Positions 49,120-60,721 of a DNA stretch of 64,000 nt are shown here, piece after piece. Every line of letters starts with the position of its first letter. Position 1 is the stretch's first letter. The DNA comes from Luzula sylvatica (Eukaryota > Streptophyta > Magnoliopsida > Poales > Juncaceae), in the NCBI GenBank assembly GCA_946800325.1, contig OX326960.1:23947708-24011707 (forward strand). The letters run 5' to 3'. The translations under genes and the position numbers were made by a program. The notes beneath the pieces were generated by a model. The model was not told the DNA's origin. It did not search any database and saw nothing but the letters and a program-made list of their open reading frames with translations.

Positions 49120-49302
49120 CAATGATTTAAATAGCGGCGCAATTGTGCCGCAATAGCGCAAATCGCAATAAATATTACTAAAATGCAATGCCGCAAACAA
49201 CTAAATAGCGCCGCAATATCACCGCAATATCACGCAATATCGGTCCTCATATGTAAATTACATCCCGAGCGCAAAAGACCGCAATATCGCAATTTAAAAC
49301 AT

Positions 49303-49304
<2 letters not shown>
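49120..49304. mobile_element. Short hAT-like MITE, copy C
   Basis: Begins caatgatttaaatagcggcg and ends cgcaatttaaaacattg, the same terminal motif as copies A and B but only 185 bp. It is an internally deleted relative between TA tracts. Confidence 0.72.
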
Positions 49305-49366
<62 letters not shown>

Positions 49367-49368
<2 letters not shown>

Positions 49369-50225
49369 ATGTTTTAAATTGCGATATTGCGGTCCATTGC
49401 GGTCGGGTCTTTTTTGCAGCGGATTGCGTTTGCGGGCGCAATAACCTTATTGCGGACAGTCGTTGCAATATTAAATTATGTAATAATAATAGTTTGTTTA
49501 AATATATTTTTCACAATATTTTCTTCTAAAAAGAATAAAAAAATTGATTGTCCAGAAACAATTTCTGTATAAATAAAAGTTGATCATAAAATTTTCATTA
49601 AAATGGCAATTATACGGGATCTTTGGATTTGTATTTTGTCGAAGAATTTTTTGTCGACATCCAAAAATATCAAAACACTATAACTCAAATTTTAAATCGA
49701 AACATCAATGAAATACAATGAAAATTGTGAAATTCATACATTTATAGATGAAAATGACACATTTTAGAAGTTATATTTTATGAGCATATTTTATCAAATA
49801 TTTTGATAATAAAACACGGAAACTAAGTATTAAATAATCACAAAAATTATGTTATAATGTTTATATTAAATAATTCTCGACGAAATTAATTTAACGTGTG
49901 TTTTATGTTTAATTTAGGATAAAAGACAAAATTTCACAAATTCAAGTCTGTCATTGCGTTCCTCTCGTCGAGACGAGCGATTTCGATATAAATTTCATGT
50001 AATTTGGTGGAAGGATTTGAAAATTATAACGATTTGAATATTATCCCGCAATTTTACCCGCAATTAGCGCAATTTAAGCGCAATTTTGCCCGCAATTGCG
50101 CCGCAATGCCCGCAATTTTTCGAAAACGCTATATCTCGCTATATGTTATTGCGAAATTGCGATTTTAAATTGCCCACCGCAATTTCCGCAATTACGCCGC
50201 AATTGCGCCGCAATTTAAAACACTG
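49367..50225 (+). mobile_element. hAT-like non-autonomous element, copy B
   Basis: Begins caatgttttaaattgcgata and ends cgccgcaatttaaaacactg, flanked by atatatat on both sides, an 8-bp duplication inside (TA)n. Homologous along its length to copy A. Confidence 0.8.
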
Positions 50226-50504
50226 ATATATATATATATATATATCGAGCATATTGATTTATTATATGATTAAATTCGCAGCGAAGCGCGAGCAATTTTT
50301 CTAGTTCTTTACAAAAGCCCAAAAAAGGAGAGCTAGAGTTGTGGCCAATTTGCAGAATTAGTCAGGGCCTGATGAAAGTGAATCTTTAGAGTTGACGAAA
50401 CTGCTTAATCATTGACTCCAATAAATAAATATAAGTGTTAAAGCATTACTATTGTTTCGTTGTTGCATGATATTCATCTAATTACAAATTACAAATAATA
50501 ATAA

Positions 50505-50505
50505 C

Positions 50506-50540
<35 letters not shown>
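50505..50540. repeat. (AAT)n microsatellite
   Basis: About 12 AAT units in the spacer before the degraded tandem units. Confidence 0.9.
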
Positions 50541-50755
50541 GAGGAGGGTCCTGAAAATATGGGCTCAAGCCTAAAGCCTTTTGGATGTATCGTAGGAGCC
50601 ACCCTAATTATTGTTTTATTTTCTGTTTATTATTAGTTTATCCGGTGATTCTTCTCATACACAAAATATGTTTAAGACGTACTCCCATCAATACGATTTG
50701 TATTTGCAAACTCATGCGTATGTGATGCTCATATTTATATTATATTTGGGGAGTT

Positions 50756-50999
50756 ATATCATACACCCTTTTACAAAGGTATTTTGGGTATTTTAGCAAT
50801 TAATTATATTTGTAAAAGGGTGTATCATAAAATTTATTTTTTATGGAAATTTTTGTTTAAATGAACAACAAAAAATTCCTATTTAGTTAAACATTAATTG
50901 ATAAATATATTCCTTAAATATTCATAAATGGATAATTACTCCAAATACCCTTGAAAATGGGTGTATGATAAGGAAATGGGTGTATGATAGAAGCCCCCA
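50756..50999. mobile_element. Small inverted-repeat insertion in repeat R1
   Basis: atcatacacccttttacaaa (50758) is mirrored by tttgtaaaagggtgtatcat (50810), and related gggtgtatgata motifs follow. The R1 copies at 20660 and 61780 lack this stretch. Confidence 0.5.
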
Positions 51000-51569
51000 T
51001 TATATTTATATTTACATCTTTTTGGTTCGTGTTTGTGGACTACATTGAGCAATTGAGCAATTGCAAATACTCAAGAAATAAATAGAATGGGCGTTGCGAT
51101 GACCAATCGAATTGATAAATTTCTCGTTAAGATACTAGAGTAAATCAAACATGTTTGAAGTTATATTTCAAGATTCCTACTTCATTTTATGAAGATATAT
51201 ATAGTTATCAATGGCATGAACAAACCCTTTTATTAGCGATAAAACGAAAATGCATTTACCTCCCTTTAGTTTTCCAATAACTTCATGTCTTCACATAGAG
51301 CCACATTTTTTATTTATAGTCATTGAATTGAAAAATCTAATCTAATCAATGTAAATCTTTCATTTCAAAAACACCAATTATACCTTCCTATTTGTTCATG
51401 CATGGAATAAATATCACGATCATAATACATCATCTTTATCTTATTTAACATACAATAAAAAATAAATTGTATATTTAATATGGTCACACATATATATATA
51501 ACATTTGCATGACATGTTTTGTATTTGTGTGTTTGTTTATGTGATATTATTTTCTTTTTTGCACCCATA

Positions 51570-51735
51570 AAATCTAAAATTAACAAAAAAATATTTAGTG
51601 TTATGTTTGACATTATTGCGTACCCGTAAGATTTAAAATTAACAAAAATAATATTTAGTATTATGTTTGGCATTTCTGTGTACCCGTAAGATTTAAAATT
51701 AACAAAAATAATATTTAGTATTATGTTTTGCTTGA
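51570..51735. repeat. Three-copy 60-bp tandem repeat
   Basis: Units of the form acccgtaagatttaaaattaac...atatttagtattatgttt, about 60 bp apart, immediately upstream of a Helitron 3' end. Confidence 0.85.
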
Positions 51736-51764
51736 AATAATATCAATTGTAATTTGTGTAATGT

Positions 51765-51798
51765 TCGCAGCAAAACGAAGCGCGAAAATATTCCCTAG
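51765..51798 (+). mobile_element. Helitron-type 3' terminus
   Basis: ttcgcagcaaaacgaagcgcgaa forms a small hairpin, followed by aatattccctag, ending CTAG before T. The 5' end could not be fixed; comparison with the related unit at 60800 puts it between about 51250 and 51350. Confidence 0.6.
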
Positions 51799-51971
51799 TA
51801 TATATAGAGAACGAGTGCTTGTTCGAATATGACTAGAGTCTGCTCATTGCATGATAATGTTTTATTTCGAATCTCATATAGTCTAGTTTTGAGATTTCAT
51901 TTTCATGTGAAAATATTGATAAATGGCAAGTTTTTTTTTCTTAATCAAAAGAGTATTATTACCGACAGTAA

Positions 51972-53371
51972 TTAACCCACCCCCTTATTTTGCACCTATC
52001 TTTGAGCCTTCTCATGAAGCCACATCATCATTCTTATCTTGATTATTAACCATTAGATTGTGTGATGTGGCTTCATCATATCCATTAATATGATATTTGA
52101 TAATTTAAGACATGCATTTTGTATTATTATTTTTAAGTATTAATTTGAACCATTAGATGTAATGATGTGGTTTAATCTCAATCATTAATTTTTTGTTAGA
52201 TTTTTTGAAAATCAAATTTTGTGTAGTCATTTATGTGTTATTATTTTACACCATCTTTTAAGCATTCTTAGAAAGCCACATCATCATACATTATTGATGT
52301 GGCATATTATTATTGGTTATAATCATATTAGACCAAGTCTAATCAATTGTTTAACATTTCACATAAGATTATATGATCAAATGTGAATGCATTGGAATAT
52401 GAAAAGTTTATTTATAAAAATACTAATAATTTCATATGTAATATTATACAAAATACAACACATGTTAGTATTATTTTGGAAATTTAATTTTATAAACCCA
52501 TCGAATATATTCATTTTATTTTTCTCTTTATTTTGACATCCATATTAGCATAGTTCATACATATAATTTTTCATAATTTCAATTTGTAAAGATATTATGT
52601 AAGAAAATACAATGCAAAAAAATACATATGTACATAATATATTTTATAAGAATTTTATTTGCATAATAGAATTTTAAAATATTATTATTTATTTTTTAGA
52701 TAATTATAACAATAAGAATATCATATAATACTAAGTAGATTATTGTGTTTTTAAGCAAACAAATTTTGTTGAAAAATAATAGAATTAAAAAAAGTTTATC
52801 CATCTAAATAACTTCTTTGACTTATAAACACCTATCAAATTGTATTGTTATTTTACAAAATGTAAAATAAAAAAAAATCATGTGATATTTATGTTTATTA
52901 TAAATTAAATTTTGATATTATTTATTAAATTACTTCCCCTTTAAAGTTTTGTATTATTTTATATTTGCCATGATATTTGAATCATTAAAAATTATTACTA
53001 TATATAATTAATAATTTATTACTACATATGTTGTATGATTCATTATATTATTACTTGATATTGTATGAAATATTGTGAACAATGATATAATCTTTGTTGT
53101 TACGTTTTTCGTAAAATTATATTATATCTTATTCTTATATATTATTATACAATGACACAAATATATGTGTATTATTATTTGATTACAAAAATGAGATTTT
53201 TTGTTATCATAATGTAAAATAATTGTAAAACATATGAATAATCATAGATAAATCAATTCAAATAACTTTGTTTTAAGATGATGTTATTAATATTATCATA
53301 CAAATATATAATTATATTAGAATGAAAAACATAATTTACATGCTCGCCGCGTAGCGCGAGTATTCTCCTAG
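51972..53371 (+). mobile_element. Helitron-like insertion into a tandem unit
   Basis: The related sequence at 60961-60985 runs attattaccgacattaatatttgaag without interruption. Here ~1.4 kb is inserted between accgacagtaa and tatttaaag. It ends with gccgcgtagcgcgagtattctcctag before T, a Helitron-style hairpin plus CTAG. The 5' end starts ttaaccca rather than TC. A reversed diverged copy lies at about 54770-56335. Confidence 0.65.
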
Positions 53372-53854
53372 TATTTAAAGAAAAATAGAAGTCGTGTGAT
53401 GTGAAAGAAATTTTAAAATAAAATAAATAAATAAATGAGAAAAACTTTCTTCGCCACGACACGACGAGAATGAACTACTCCTCAAGTATTCCAAATCCGG
53501 GATTTCAAAGCCTAATTAACATTATCATTTATAAGTTAAGCACCAACAATGCAACTCAAGCATTTACAGAAAAATTAGCACACGCCATTATTTGAGCACT
53601 ACAAATACGATATATTAACAAAGCACATTAGCTCAATTAAACACCATGAGTATTTATATAATTCTTTGTCAACAATGCCTTTCCTTTAAATCTCTCAAGA
53701 TTTTGTTGTGTTGCATATCAGATCTTAATCCTTGCACACTTGTTAAGTTTTTCTTCCCGTTACGATGACGAATCCCTAAATTCACGTATTCCGTAACATT
53801 GTTATTTTACTTGAATTAAGCATTAAGGTAATTAAAAATTAAAATTGCAAAAGT

Positions 53855-54070
53855 TAGAATTTGAACCCGAGAATTCATGATTTGGTATGCTCTAATACCA
53901 TGCTTTATTACCATCATGCAATCATGCGTCTTTGTGAAATTAAACTGTTTTCATCTTTTTAAATAACTCATGTGTAAAAACTTCATGAAATAAACAAAAA
54001 TCGGGATTGAACCCGGAATCTATCAGCGTGTTACTATCCATACCCGCACCGTGCTAACCACTTCGAACGT
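53855..54070 (-). other. PBS-like and tRNA-related sequences
   Basis: On the minus strand, tggtattagagcat (53890-53903) resembles the initiator-tRNA primer-binding motif of Copia elements. At 54001-54062 B-box-like gggttcaatcccg and A-box-like ggttagcacggtgcg lie at tRNA spacing. The same pair occurs at about 61130-61375. It could be a decayed LTR-element leader or a SINE. It is not a functional tRNA as far as I can fold it. Confidence 0.45.
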
Positions 54071-54769
54071 TTTTTGTGAATAAAACATGTCAATAATTTA
54101 CTTAGCCTTGATGGACACGTATCAGTAATTTGTAATTCTCTCGACTTAAAAAAGAACACCACCTATTTGGACAAATATATGTATAGATGTGCACACAACC
54201 AAATAGAAAAGTTCCATGATTAAATCAGGAGAGCATATATGGTGCTCCCCAATTTTCTCCCCAAAATTAATCGGGGGCATCTTTTCAACCTCAAATTTTT
54301 TCTCGCACATTAATTAGTTGAATTGTATAGTTATTTTTAATTATTATTATTGACTGTTAATTGAAATGTATTGATTATTTTGTTAATTACATTTGAGTTA
54401 ACTGTTAATTGAAAATTTTGTAAATTCATTCCAGAAATTGTGGAAATGAATTGGGGGCACCAATTAATATGATGAATTAATCACGATTCAATCCAAGATA
54501 GTGGGGAATTGAGGGGGCATAGTAAAATTTCCCTTAAGTCTGTATGTATTACGAACCCTTGAAGGATACGAAATCATTTATGTACAAATAAAGATTTCAA
54601 TTAAATCTGTATGTATAGATGTGCAAATTATGGTTAGGGCCTCCGGCCTTTTGGATATATAGTTGGCCCATAATTATTGTTTTATATTTTTTATTCATTT
54701 TTTTTGTTAAATAATGAAGTTAAAAAGTCGTGAATTTGTTCTATTTTTTTATTCATTGTAATACAAAAT

Positions 54770-56335
54770 ACATATAAATATGATAATATTGATAATATCA
54801 TTTCATAATATAATTATTTGAACTAACTTGTTTATGATTATGTATATGTTTTATAATTATTTTACATCATGATGACAAAAAAAAATCTTTTTCTTAATTA
54901 AATAATAGCACTTGTATTAATGTCATTTTATAATAATAATATATGAAGTATAAAATGATTTTACAAAAAAATATAACAACAAATATTATATCATCGTTGT
55001 TCACATTATTTCATATAATATCAAATATAAAAATAATGGATCATACAAAATACGTAATAACATATTATTAATTATATATTACTAATAATTTGTTATTGAT
55101 TCAAAATGCAATTAAAGTTATAAATAATATCAAACTTAATATTGCAAGTGATTTAATAAATAATATAAAGAATTAATTTAGCATAAACATAAACATAAAT
55201 TATTTTATATCATATGATTTTTTTTTATATATTTTTAAAAATGACAATATTATTTTATAAGTGTTTATAAATTTAAGAAATTATTTTGCTGGAAAAACTT
55301 TTTTTCTATTTCTATTATTTTTCAGAAAAATGAATATTAAATTTGTTTGACTGAAAATGCAAATATAATCAACTTAGTATTATATGGTATTTGTATAGTT
55401 ATAATTTTTTAAAAATAAATATTAATATTCAAAATTTCTATTATGTAACTATAATAATTAAAATTTTAAAATGCACTTTTTGCTTTGTATTTTTTACATA
55501 ATATCTTTACAAATTCAAATTATGGAAAATAATATGTACGAACTATGATAATATGGATGTCAAAATAAAGAAATAGTTAAAACGAATATATTTCATGAAT
55601 TTTTAAAATTAAAATTCTAAAATTAATACTATTATATGTTGTATGTTTATAATATTACATATTAATTTATTAGTATTTCGTATATAAACTTTTCATATTC
55701 CATTTTCTATTATGTAAATAAACTAATTAATATTTTATTTTGTAAAAATGCACTTTTTGCATTGTATTTTTTAGATAACATGTTTACAAATTCAAATTAT
55801 GGAAAATGATATGTACGAACTATGTTAATTTGGATGTCAAATAAAGAGAAAATTAAAACAAATATATTTGATGATTTTTTAAATTAAAATTCTAAAATTA
55901 ATACTACTATATGTTATATGTTTATAATATTACATATTAAGTTATTATATTTCATATATAAACTTTTCATCTTCCATTGTATTCACATTTGATCATGTAA
56001 TTTTATGTGAAATAATAACAATTGAATATACTTAGTCTAATGCCAACGTAACCAATAATATTAGTCCACGTCATTAATGTATGATGATGTGATTTTCCAA
56101 TGATGTTTAAAACGTAGTGTAAAATAATGACACATAAATGACTACATAAAATATGATCTTCAAACAATATAAAAAATAAATCAATGGTTTAGATCAAAAC
56201 AGATCACTAAAAAGTATATAGGATGAATACATATCACAAAATCTAATGGTCAATAATCATGAATAACCATGATGAGATGATTTCACGGGGAGGATCAAAG
56301 ATAGATGAAAAATAAGAGGGTGGGTAAATAAAGAG
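54770..56335 (-). mobile_element. Reversed copy of the 51972-53371 Helitron-like element
   Basis: Its right end (cggggaggatcaaagataga, reversed) matches the left end of the forward copy (tatctttgagccttctcatg). The left end matches the forward copy's tail but lacks the CTAG terminus. It contains a 277-bp internal tandem duplication (atgcactttttgc at 55471 and 55748). Confidence 0.6.
55465..56020. repeat. 277-bp tandem duplication
   Basis: atgcactttttgctttgtat at 55471 and atgcactttttgcattgtat at 55748 open two long parallel copies, each continuing through atggaaaatratatgtacga and ending near aaacttttcat. Confidence 0.85.
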
Positions 56336-56916
56336 AATGCAATTACACTGTTGATGTAACCTGTAAAACATCATATGTATTATATTCCACTAATATAATT
56401 TGGATGCTGACCCGGGAATTTGCATCTATGCTTTCATTACCATTGATGAGGTTTTAAAAAAAATTAAATTAAATTGATTGATTAATATTATTAATTGACA
56501 TGTTTAATGATTTTTTTTTTATATTGAAGAAATATCATCTGTATGACCTGAACCAACAAAAATGTTGATACTTTGTCGAAATTATCGAAAAAGATTCTTT
56601 GATTACAAAAATAATTTAAATTATGTTATATCGAAACAGAGCGAGTAATCCTCTTGTTACCTTAAATAGGGAAAAGCCACTCTTACTTTTGCAATTGTTT
56701 TTTGGAAAAATATATGTAGCCTCCCAAACTCAATAAAACATTCTTGATGCGTCAATCGAAAATATTTTATTATATTGATTATTCTTTTTAATTAAATCAA
56801 TTAAACTAAGTATTAATTTGAGGATTAATCAATCCAATCAACCCAATAAAACAACCTCAATTGACCAATGTTGTACATCATGGATGTGTAGATTCCATAT
56901 CTAACCTCTTGCTCTT

Positions 56917-57662
56917 TTAATACAACGGGTATACGAGAATTAGTGGGTACTCATGTACTTAGGTTCATATACACCGAGTCCATATAAAGAAACAATCCAG
57001 ATCGATTGAAAATAATTAATTGGGTCTATACTCTATGGCCATTATTTGCATCACAATTGGAATTCTTCGCTAGATCTTTCTCCGTTGTGTTATCTCACTT
57101 TCTATTAAGTCCGATTTACCTGTAGCATATCATATGCGAGAGAAATGTTAATTTAAGAAGTAGGACACAATCTTCTCATTAAAATTATTTGATTAAACGA
57201 TATATGAAAATAATGAGCATACATGAATTGTTATTTACCATTATATTATTATTTCACTAATTAAAAATTAAATTTTTTAATAAAGATATTATTGTGTATA
57301 TACAATATATATGGAAATGATAACCACGCATGATTTGTCATTTCAGTTGTATTATTTTTCATAATTATTTATTTATTTATTAAATGTATAATAATTATAT
57401 TATCGTATATATTTTATATTAAAAATTTATAATTATATGAGGTTCTCAATATAACTTGTTACACGAAAATATACATAAATTATATTCGTTACCAGAAAAT
57501 AAAAAGTGTAAGAAATAATTTCAAATGTGATGCAAAATAATGGCCATAGACCCAATTAATTCTTTTCAATCGATATGGATTGTTTCTTTATATGGACTCG
57601 GTGTATAGGAATCTAAGTACATGAGTACACACTAAATTCTTGTATACCCGTTGTATTAAAAA
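56917..57662. mobile_element. MITE with ~135-bp inverted arms
   Basis: Left arm: tacaacgggtatacgagaat through gggtctatactctatggcca. Right arm: tggccatagacccaattaat through tgtatacccgttgta. The interior is AT-rich with no coding. Confidence 0.8.
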
Positions 57663-57664
57663 AA

Positions 57665-58395
57665 CAAGGAGGATTTAGTATTTATCCTTTGTTAAACTTA
57701 AAATTACATATTTACCCTTCTTAAAATTAAAATATCATATTTACCCTTTCATAAATCTAAAATATCATATTTGTCCAAAAATTAAAAATCATCCAATTTT
57801 TCCGTTAAACTTAATGGTCAACATTTAAAATTATTATTTTACCATTTGTATATTAACCTTCTAAAAATCCAAAATATCATATTTACCTCTTTAAAAATAA
57901 AAATATCATATTTATCTTCTCAACAATAAAAATAACGTACATACCTTTACTCACTCGACAAGAATAAATCACATCCTACAATTTAAAAATATTTTTAGTT
58001 ATGATTATATTTTCGCAATGAATCTATATTTTTTACATTTGTTTTTTGGTCATTTGAGATTGATAGAATGATTATCTTTTGAAATTTTATTGATGTATTT
58101 TTTGTGTTTATATTGTTATCTATGAAATTACATTGTTATATTATTTGGATAAATATAATATTTTTATTTTAAAAAAAGTAAATATGATATTTTTATTTTA
58201 TTTTTAGAAGGGTAAATATGTAAATGATAAAATAGTTGACCGTTAATTTTAACGGATACATTGAATGATTTTAAATTTTTGGGTAAATATGATATTTTAG
58301 ATTTATGAAAGAGTAAATATGATATTTTAATTTTAAGAAGGGTAAATATGTAATTTTAAATTTAAGAAAGGGTAAATATGTAAATCCCCCAAAAA
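57665..58395. mobile_element. MITE with ~155-bp inverted arms
   Basis: The left arm carries tttacccttcttaaaattaa and ccgttaaacttaatggtcaa. The right arm carries ttgaccgttaattttaacgg and ttttaattttaagaagggta. It abuts the previous MITE. Confidence 0.8.
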
Positions 58396-58974
58396 ACAAT
58401 TGCAAAAGTAAGAGCGGATTTTCCTTTATTTAAGGTAACAAGAGGACTACTCGCTCGGTTTCGATATAACAATTTAAATTATTTTTGTAATCAAATATAT
58501 TTTTTTGATAATTTCGATAAAGTATCGGCATTTTTGTTGGTTCAGGACATACACTTGACATTTCTTCAATATGAAAAGAAGTTATTAAATATGCCAATAA
58601 TTAACAATTAATTAGATCAATTGATAATACTAATTATTTATTTAATTCATTTTTGTCACCTCATCAATGATGTTGGGACGAGTTTGGGGGGCCAAATATA
58701 TTTTTCCATATGAATATATAGGAAAGAAGAATATATATTTATTTGGCATAATTTATGTGAATTAACATAATATAATATAGAGATATAAATTATATTACGT
58801 GCATTTTTTAGTGCTATTGTATTTATTTTGTGAGTTGATATATGATAGATAAATTGTATAATAAATTTGATATTTCGTACGAATAAAAAATGAAGTCATA
58901 ACCTTAAAAATAATTTTGTACGACGAAGACAACCTTTTTTTTTTCTGAAAATATTACCCTTTTTTTATGAAAGA

Positions 58975-59267
58975 ACGGTTTGTCATTGCATCCATTGATC
59001 CTTACATGAGAGGAGGAAGAAGAAGATAAAATATCCTTGATCCAAAGGACCACGAAACAATATCGAAAGCTTTTCTAAAGTCGACTTTAATTAGGACGGA
59101 TGGAATTTTTTTATGTAAAAAATTGAGGATTTCTCGAGAAGAGAGAAAAGTTTCCGAGATCGTCCTATGCTTAATAAAAGTCGATTGCTTGTTAGAGATG
59201 AGATCGTTCTTGAGAGGTTGGAGGCGCATGGCCAAAGCCTTGGAGAAAATATTCATTTGCTCAATGT
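58975..59267 (-). pseudogene. LINE reverse transcriptase fragment, part 1
   Basis: Reads IFSKALAMRLQPLKNDLISN, then KQSTFIKHRTISETFLSSRE, then SVLIKVDFRKAFDIVSW. This is the non-LTR retrotransposon RT block (the family reads like IISKVLANRLKPVLPxLIS, NQSAFIKGRxIxDNxL, KLDxxKAFDxVxW). It is a fragment only; the catalytic FADD region is absent. Confidence 0.85.
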
Positions 59268-59973
59268 TAGAGGTGGCAAATCCGGCCCGAATCCGAAAAA
59301 ACCGCCCGACTCGCCCGAGGTCCGACTCGCCCGTGACCCGAAAAATTTAGAAAATTCAAACGACCGAGCCCGTCCGACCCGAACCCGAGAAATCCGACCC
59401 AAAATTGACCCGACGTGACATATTATAATTATTATTCCGACCCAACTCGATCCGAATCCGAGTTGTTCGAAACCCGATAAACCCGATTATGACAAGTCCG
59501 AACTCAAATAGTCCGAATCCAAATTGACCCGGTGTTATCATTTTTTTAATTCAATCTATTAACTACTCTCTGTAATATTATATTTATTACATTTTTCGAG
59601 AGTGAAATGACACCGGTGCTTTCAAATAAAAAACAGAGACCTGAATTTGGATAATAGTTTAATTTTATATTCAATATTTGACAAAATTGATTTATATAAT
59701 CATTACAAAAAAATCCGACACAATCCGAATTTGACTAACCCGAATTCCGAAAGAATCCGAATCGGGAACAAACCGCGTCCGCGAATCACCCCGAACTTGA
59801 AAACCCGACCCGACTATAATTTTCAACTCGAAATTGATCCGACCAAATATGATCCGATCCGAACCCACCTTGATCCGAATTGACTTAACCCGATGAGATC
59901 CGAACCCAAAAATTAGTCCGAAACCTGTTGGGTTCAGCCCGAAACCGCCCAACCCGCCTGTTTGCCACCTCTA
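59268..59973. mobile_element. hAT-like MITE inserted into the LINE fragment
   Basis: The ends tagaggtggcaaa and tttgccacctcta are perfect 13-bp inverted repeats, flanked by ctcaatgt (59260-59267) and ctcaatgc (59974-59981), an 8-bp duplication with one mismatch. The interior is packed with cgacccg/aatccgaa motifs and has no transposase. Confidence 0.82.
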
Positions 59974-60200
59974 CTCAATGCAGTCCACTATTTGGAATTA
60001 GTGGAATTTATGGAAAGAGAGGAAACTATTTGGAATTTATGAAAAAAGAGGAACTGGCGTATCTTTTCGAACAAGAGCATGCCTTCGGCCTTGCTAGCTT
60101 TTCTCGTCTCCAAAAAAACGGACGATTGGGGTCGCCTCTGTTGAGGATCATTTTGGTCATAATCTCTCACGCAAGGTGTGACCTAGGTTTCGACCTCTGA
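59974..60200 (-). pseudogene. LINE reverse transcriptase fragment, part 2
   Basis: Upstream continuation of the RT region on the minus strand beyond the MITE; it includes a segment reading VSSLSINSTNSK that may correspond to the PISLINST-type motif before IFSK. Heavily decayed. Confidence 0.5.
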
Positions 60201-60232
60201 TGGCGTTATTACTAGTGTCTCCAACACATGTT

Positions 60233-60557
60233 GTTCCTGTAACTTTTTTTTTTTTTTGAAGGAGAGAAGACCAATAGTCGACGTCTCGAATATCATTAAA
60301 TGAATTACCATAGTTTACATACAATATAATAAATGAGAAGTGTAAAAAAGTTAAAAACTCATATCCAGCTATCTCTTAAGGTCGAGATAAATAAACCTAA
60401 TGTACAAAATTACAAAGGTATTTAGTCGACTTAATATTGTATGCTGATTACTCGTAGCTTGCTGTCCATCGCCGTGCGTCCTGGATTGCCAAGATCGTAG
60501 AGAAGCTCTCTCGTTATTGAAGATTTCGTCGTTTCTTGCCAAGTTCCTGTAACTTTT
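60233..60557 (-). mobile_element. Truncated retroposon with 15-bp target duplication and poly-A
   Basis: gttcctgtaactttt occurs at 60233-60247 and again at 60543-60557. The ~295 bp between begin with a poly-T tract on the plus strand, so the insert is in minus orientation with a poly-A tail. This is the mark of a LINE-type reverse-transcription insertion. No protein is readable. Confidence 0.75.
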
Positions 60558-60721
60558 ATTTCTATTTACTAGTTTGCTTTTCTTTCATTTCTTTCTTTTT
60601 GGTATGGCCTGTTATAAGTCTAGACCTGATATCTCAGGGACTTGATTATTGTAAATGTTGTTGGTTCAATATAATTTGAGGCGCTTAATCAATCCCTCCT
60701 TAAAAAAATTTAAACAAATAA

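Larger units (their letters stand above)
45447..50304 (+). mobile_element. Helitron loaded with nested TIR elements
   Basis: The 5' end tctactattaaaaatatg at 45447 is preceded by A and matches the Helitron start consensus. The 3' end cgcagcgaagcgcg, then agcaatttttctag, ends in CTAG at 50304 and is followed by T. Near the 5' end are imperfect repeats of attactgttcatc (about 45660-45790). From 46.0 kb on, the interior is a chain of TIR elements separated by (TA)n tracts. No Rep/helicase is present. Confidence 0.72.
50555..54625 (+). repeat. Degraded tandem unit 1
   Basis: Starts with gggtcctgaaaatatgggct, a sequence whose relatives also open at about 54630 and 61672. It contains repeat R1 (50650-51150), a Helitron end at 51798, a Helitron-like insertion (51972-53371) and tRNA-like sequence near 54000. 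The parts outside the insertions align with 60722-61670. Confidence 0.55.
56436..58675. mobile_element. Large palindromic element with ~290-bp inverted arms
   Basis: The left arm 56436-56725 (cattgatgaggttt ... aatagggaaaagccactc) is mirrored by the right arm 58380-58675 (gagcggattttcctttattt ... cacctcatcaatgatg). Inside lie two further inverted-repeat elements: 56917-57662 with ~135-bp arms (tacaacgggtatac) and 57665-58395 with ~155-bp arms (aaatatcatatttaccc). Confidence 0.75.

Noticed and set aside
49247..49529. Ile/Tyr-rich open frames on both strands
   Set aside because: They are translations of the (TA)n tract at 49305-49366.
54001..54062. Functional tRNA gene on the minus strand
   Set aside because: A-box and B-box-like motifs are present, but I could not form an acceptor stem or a convincing anticodon arm, and the sequence is part of a repeated decayed unit.
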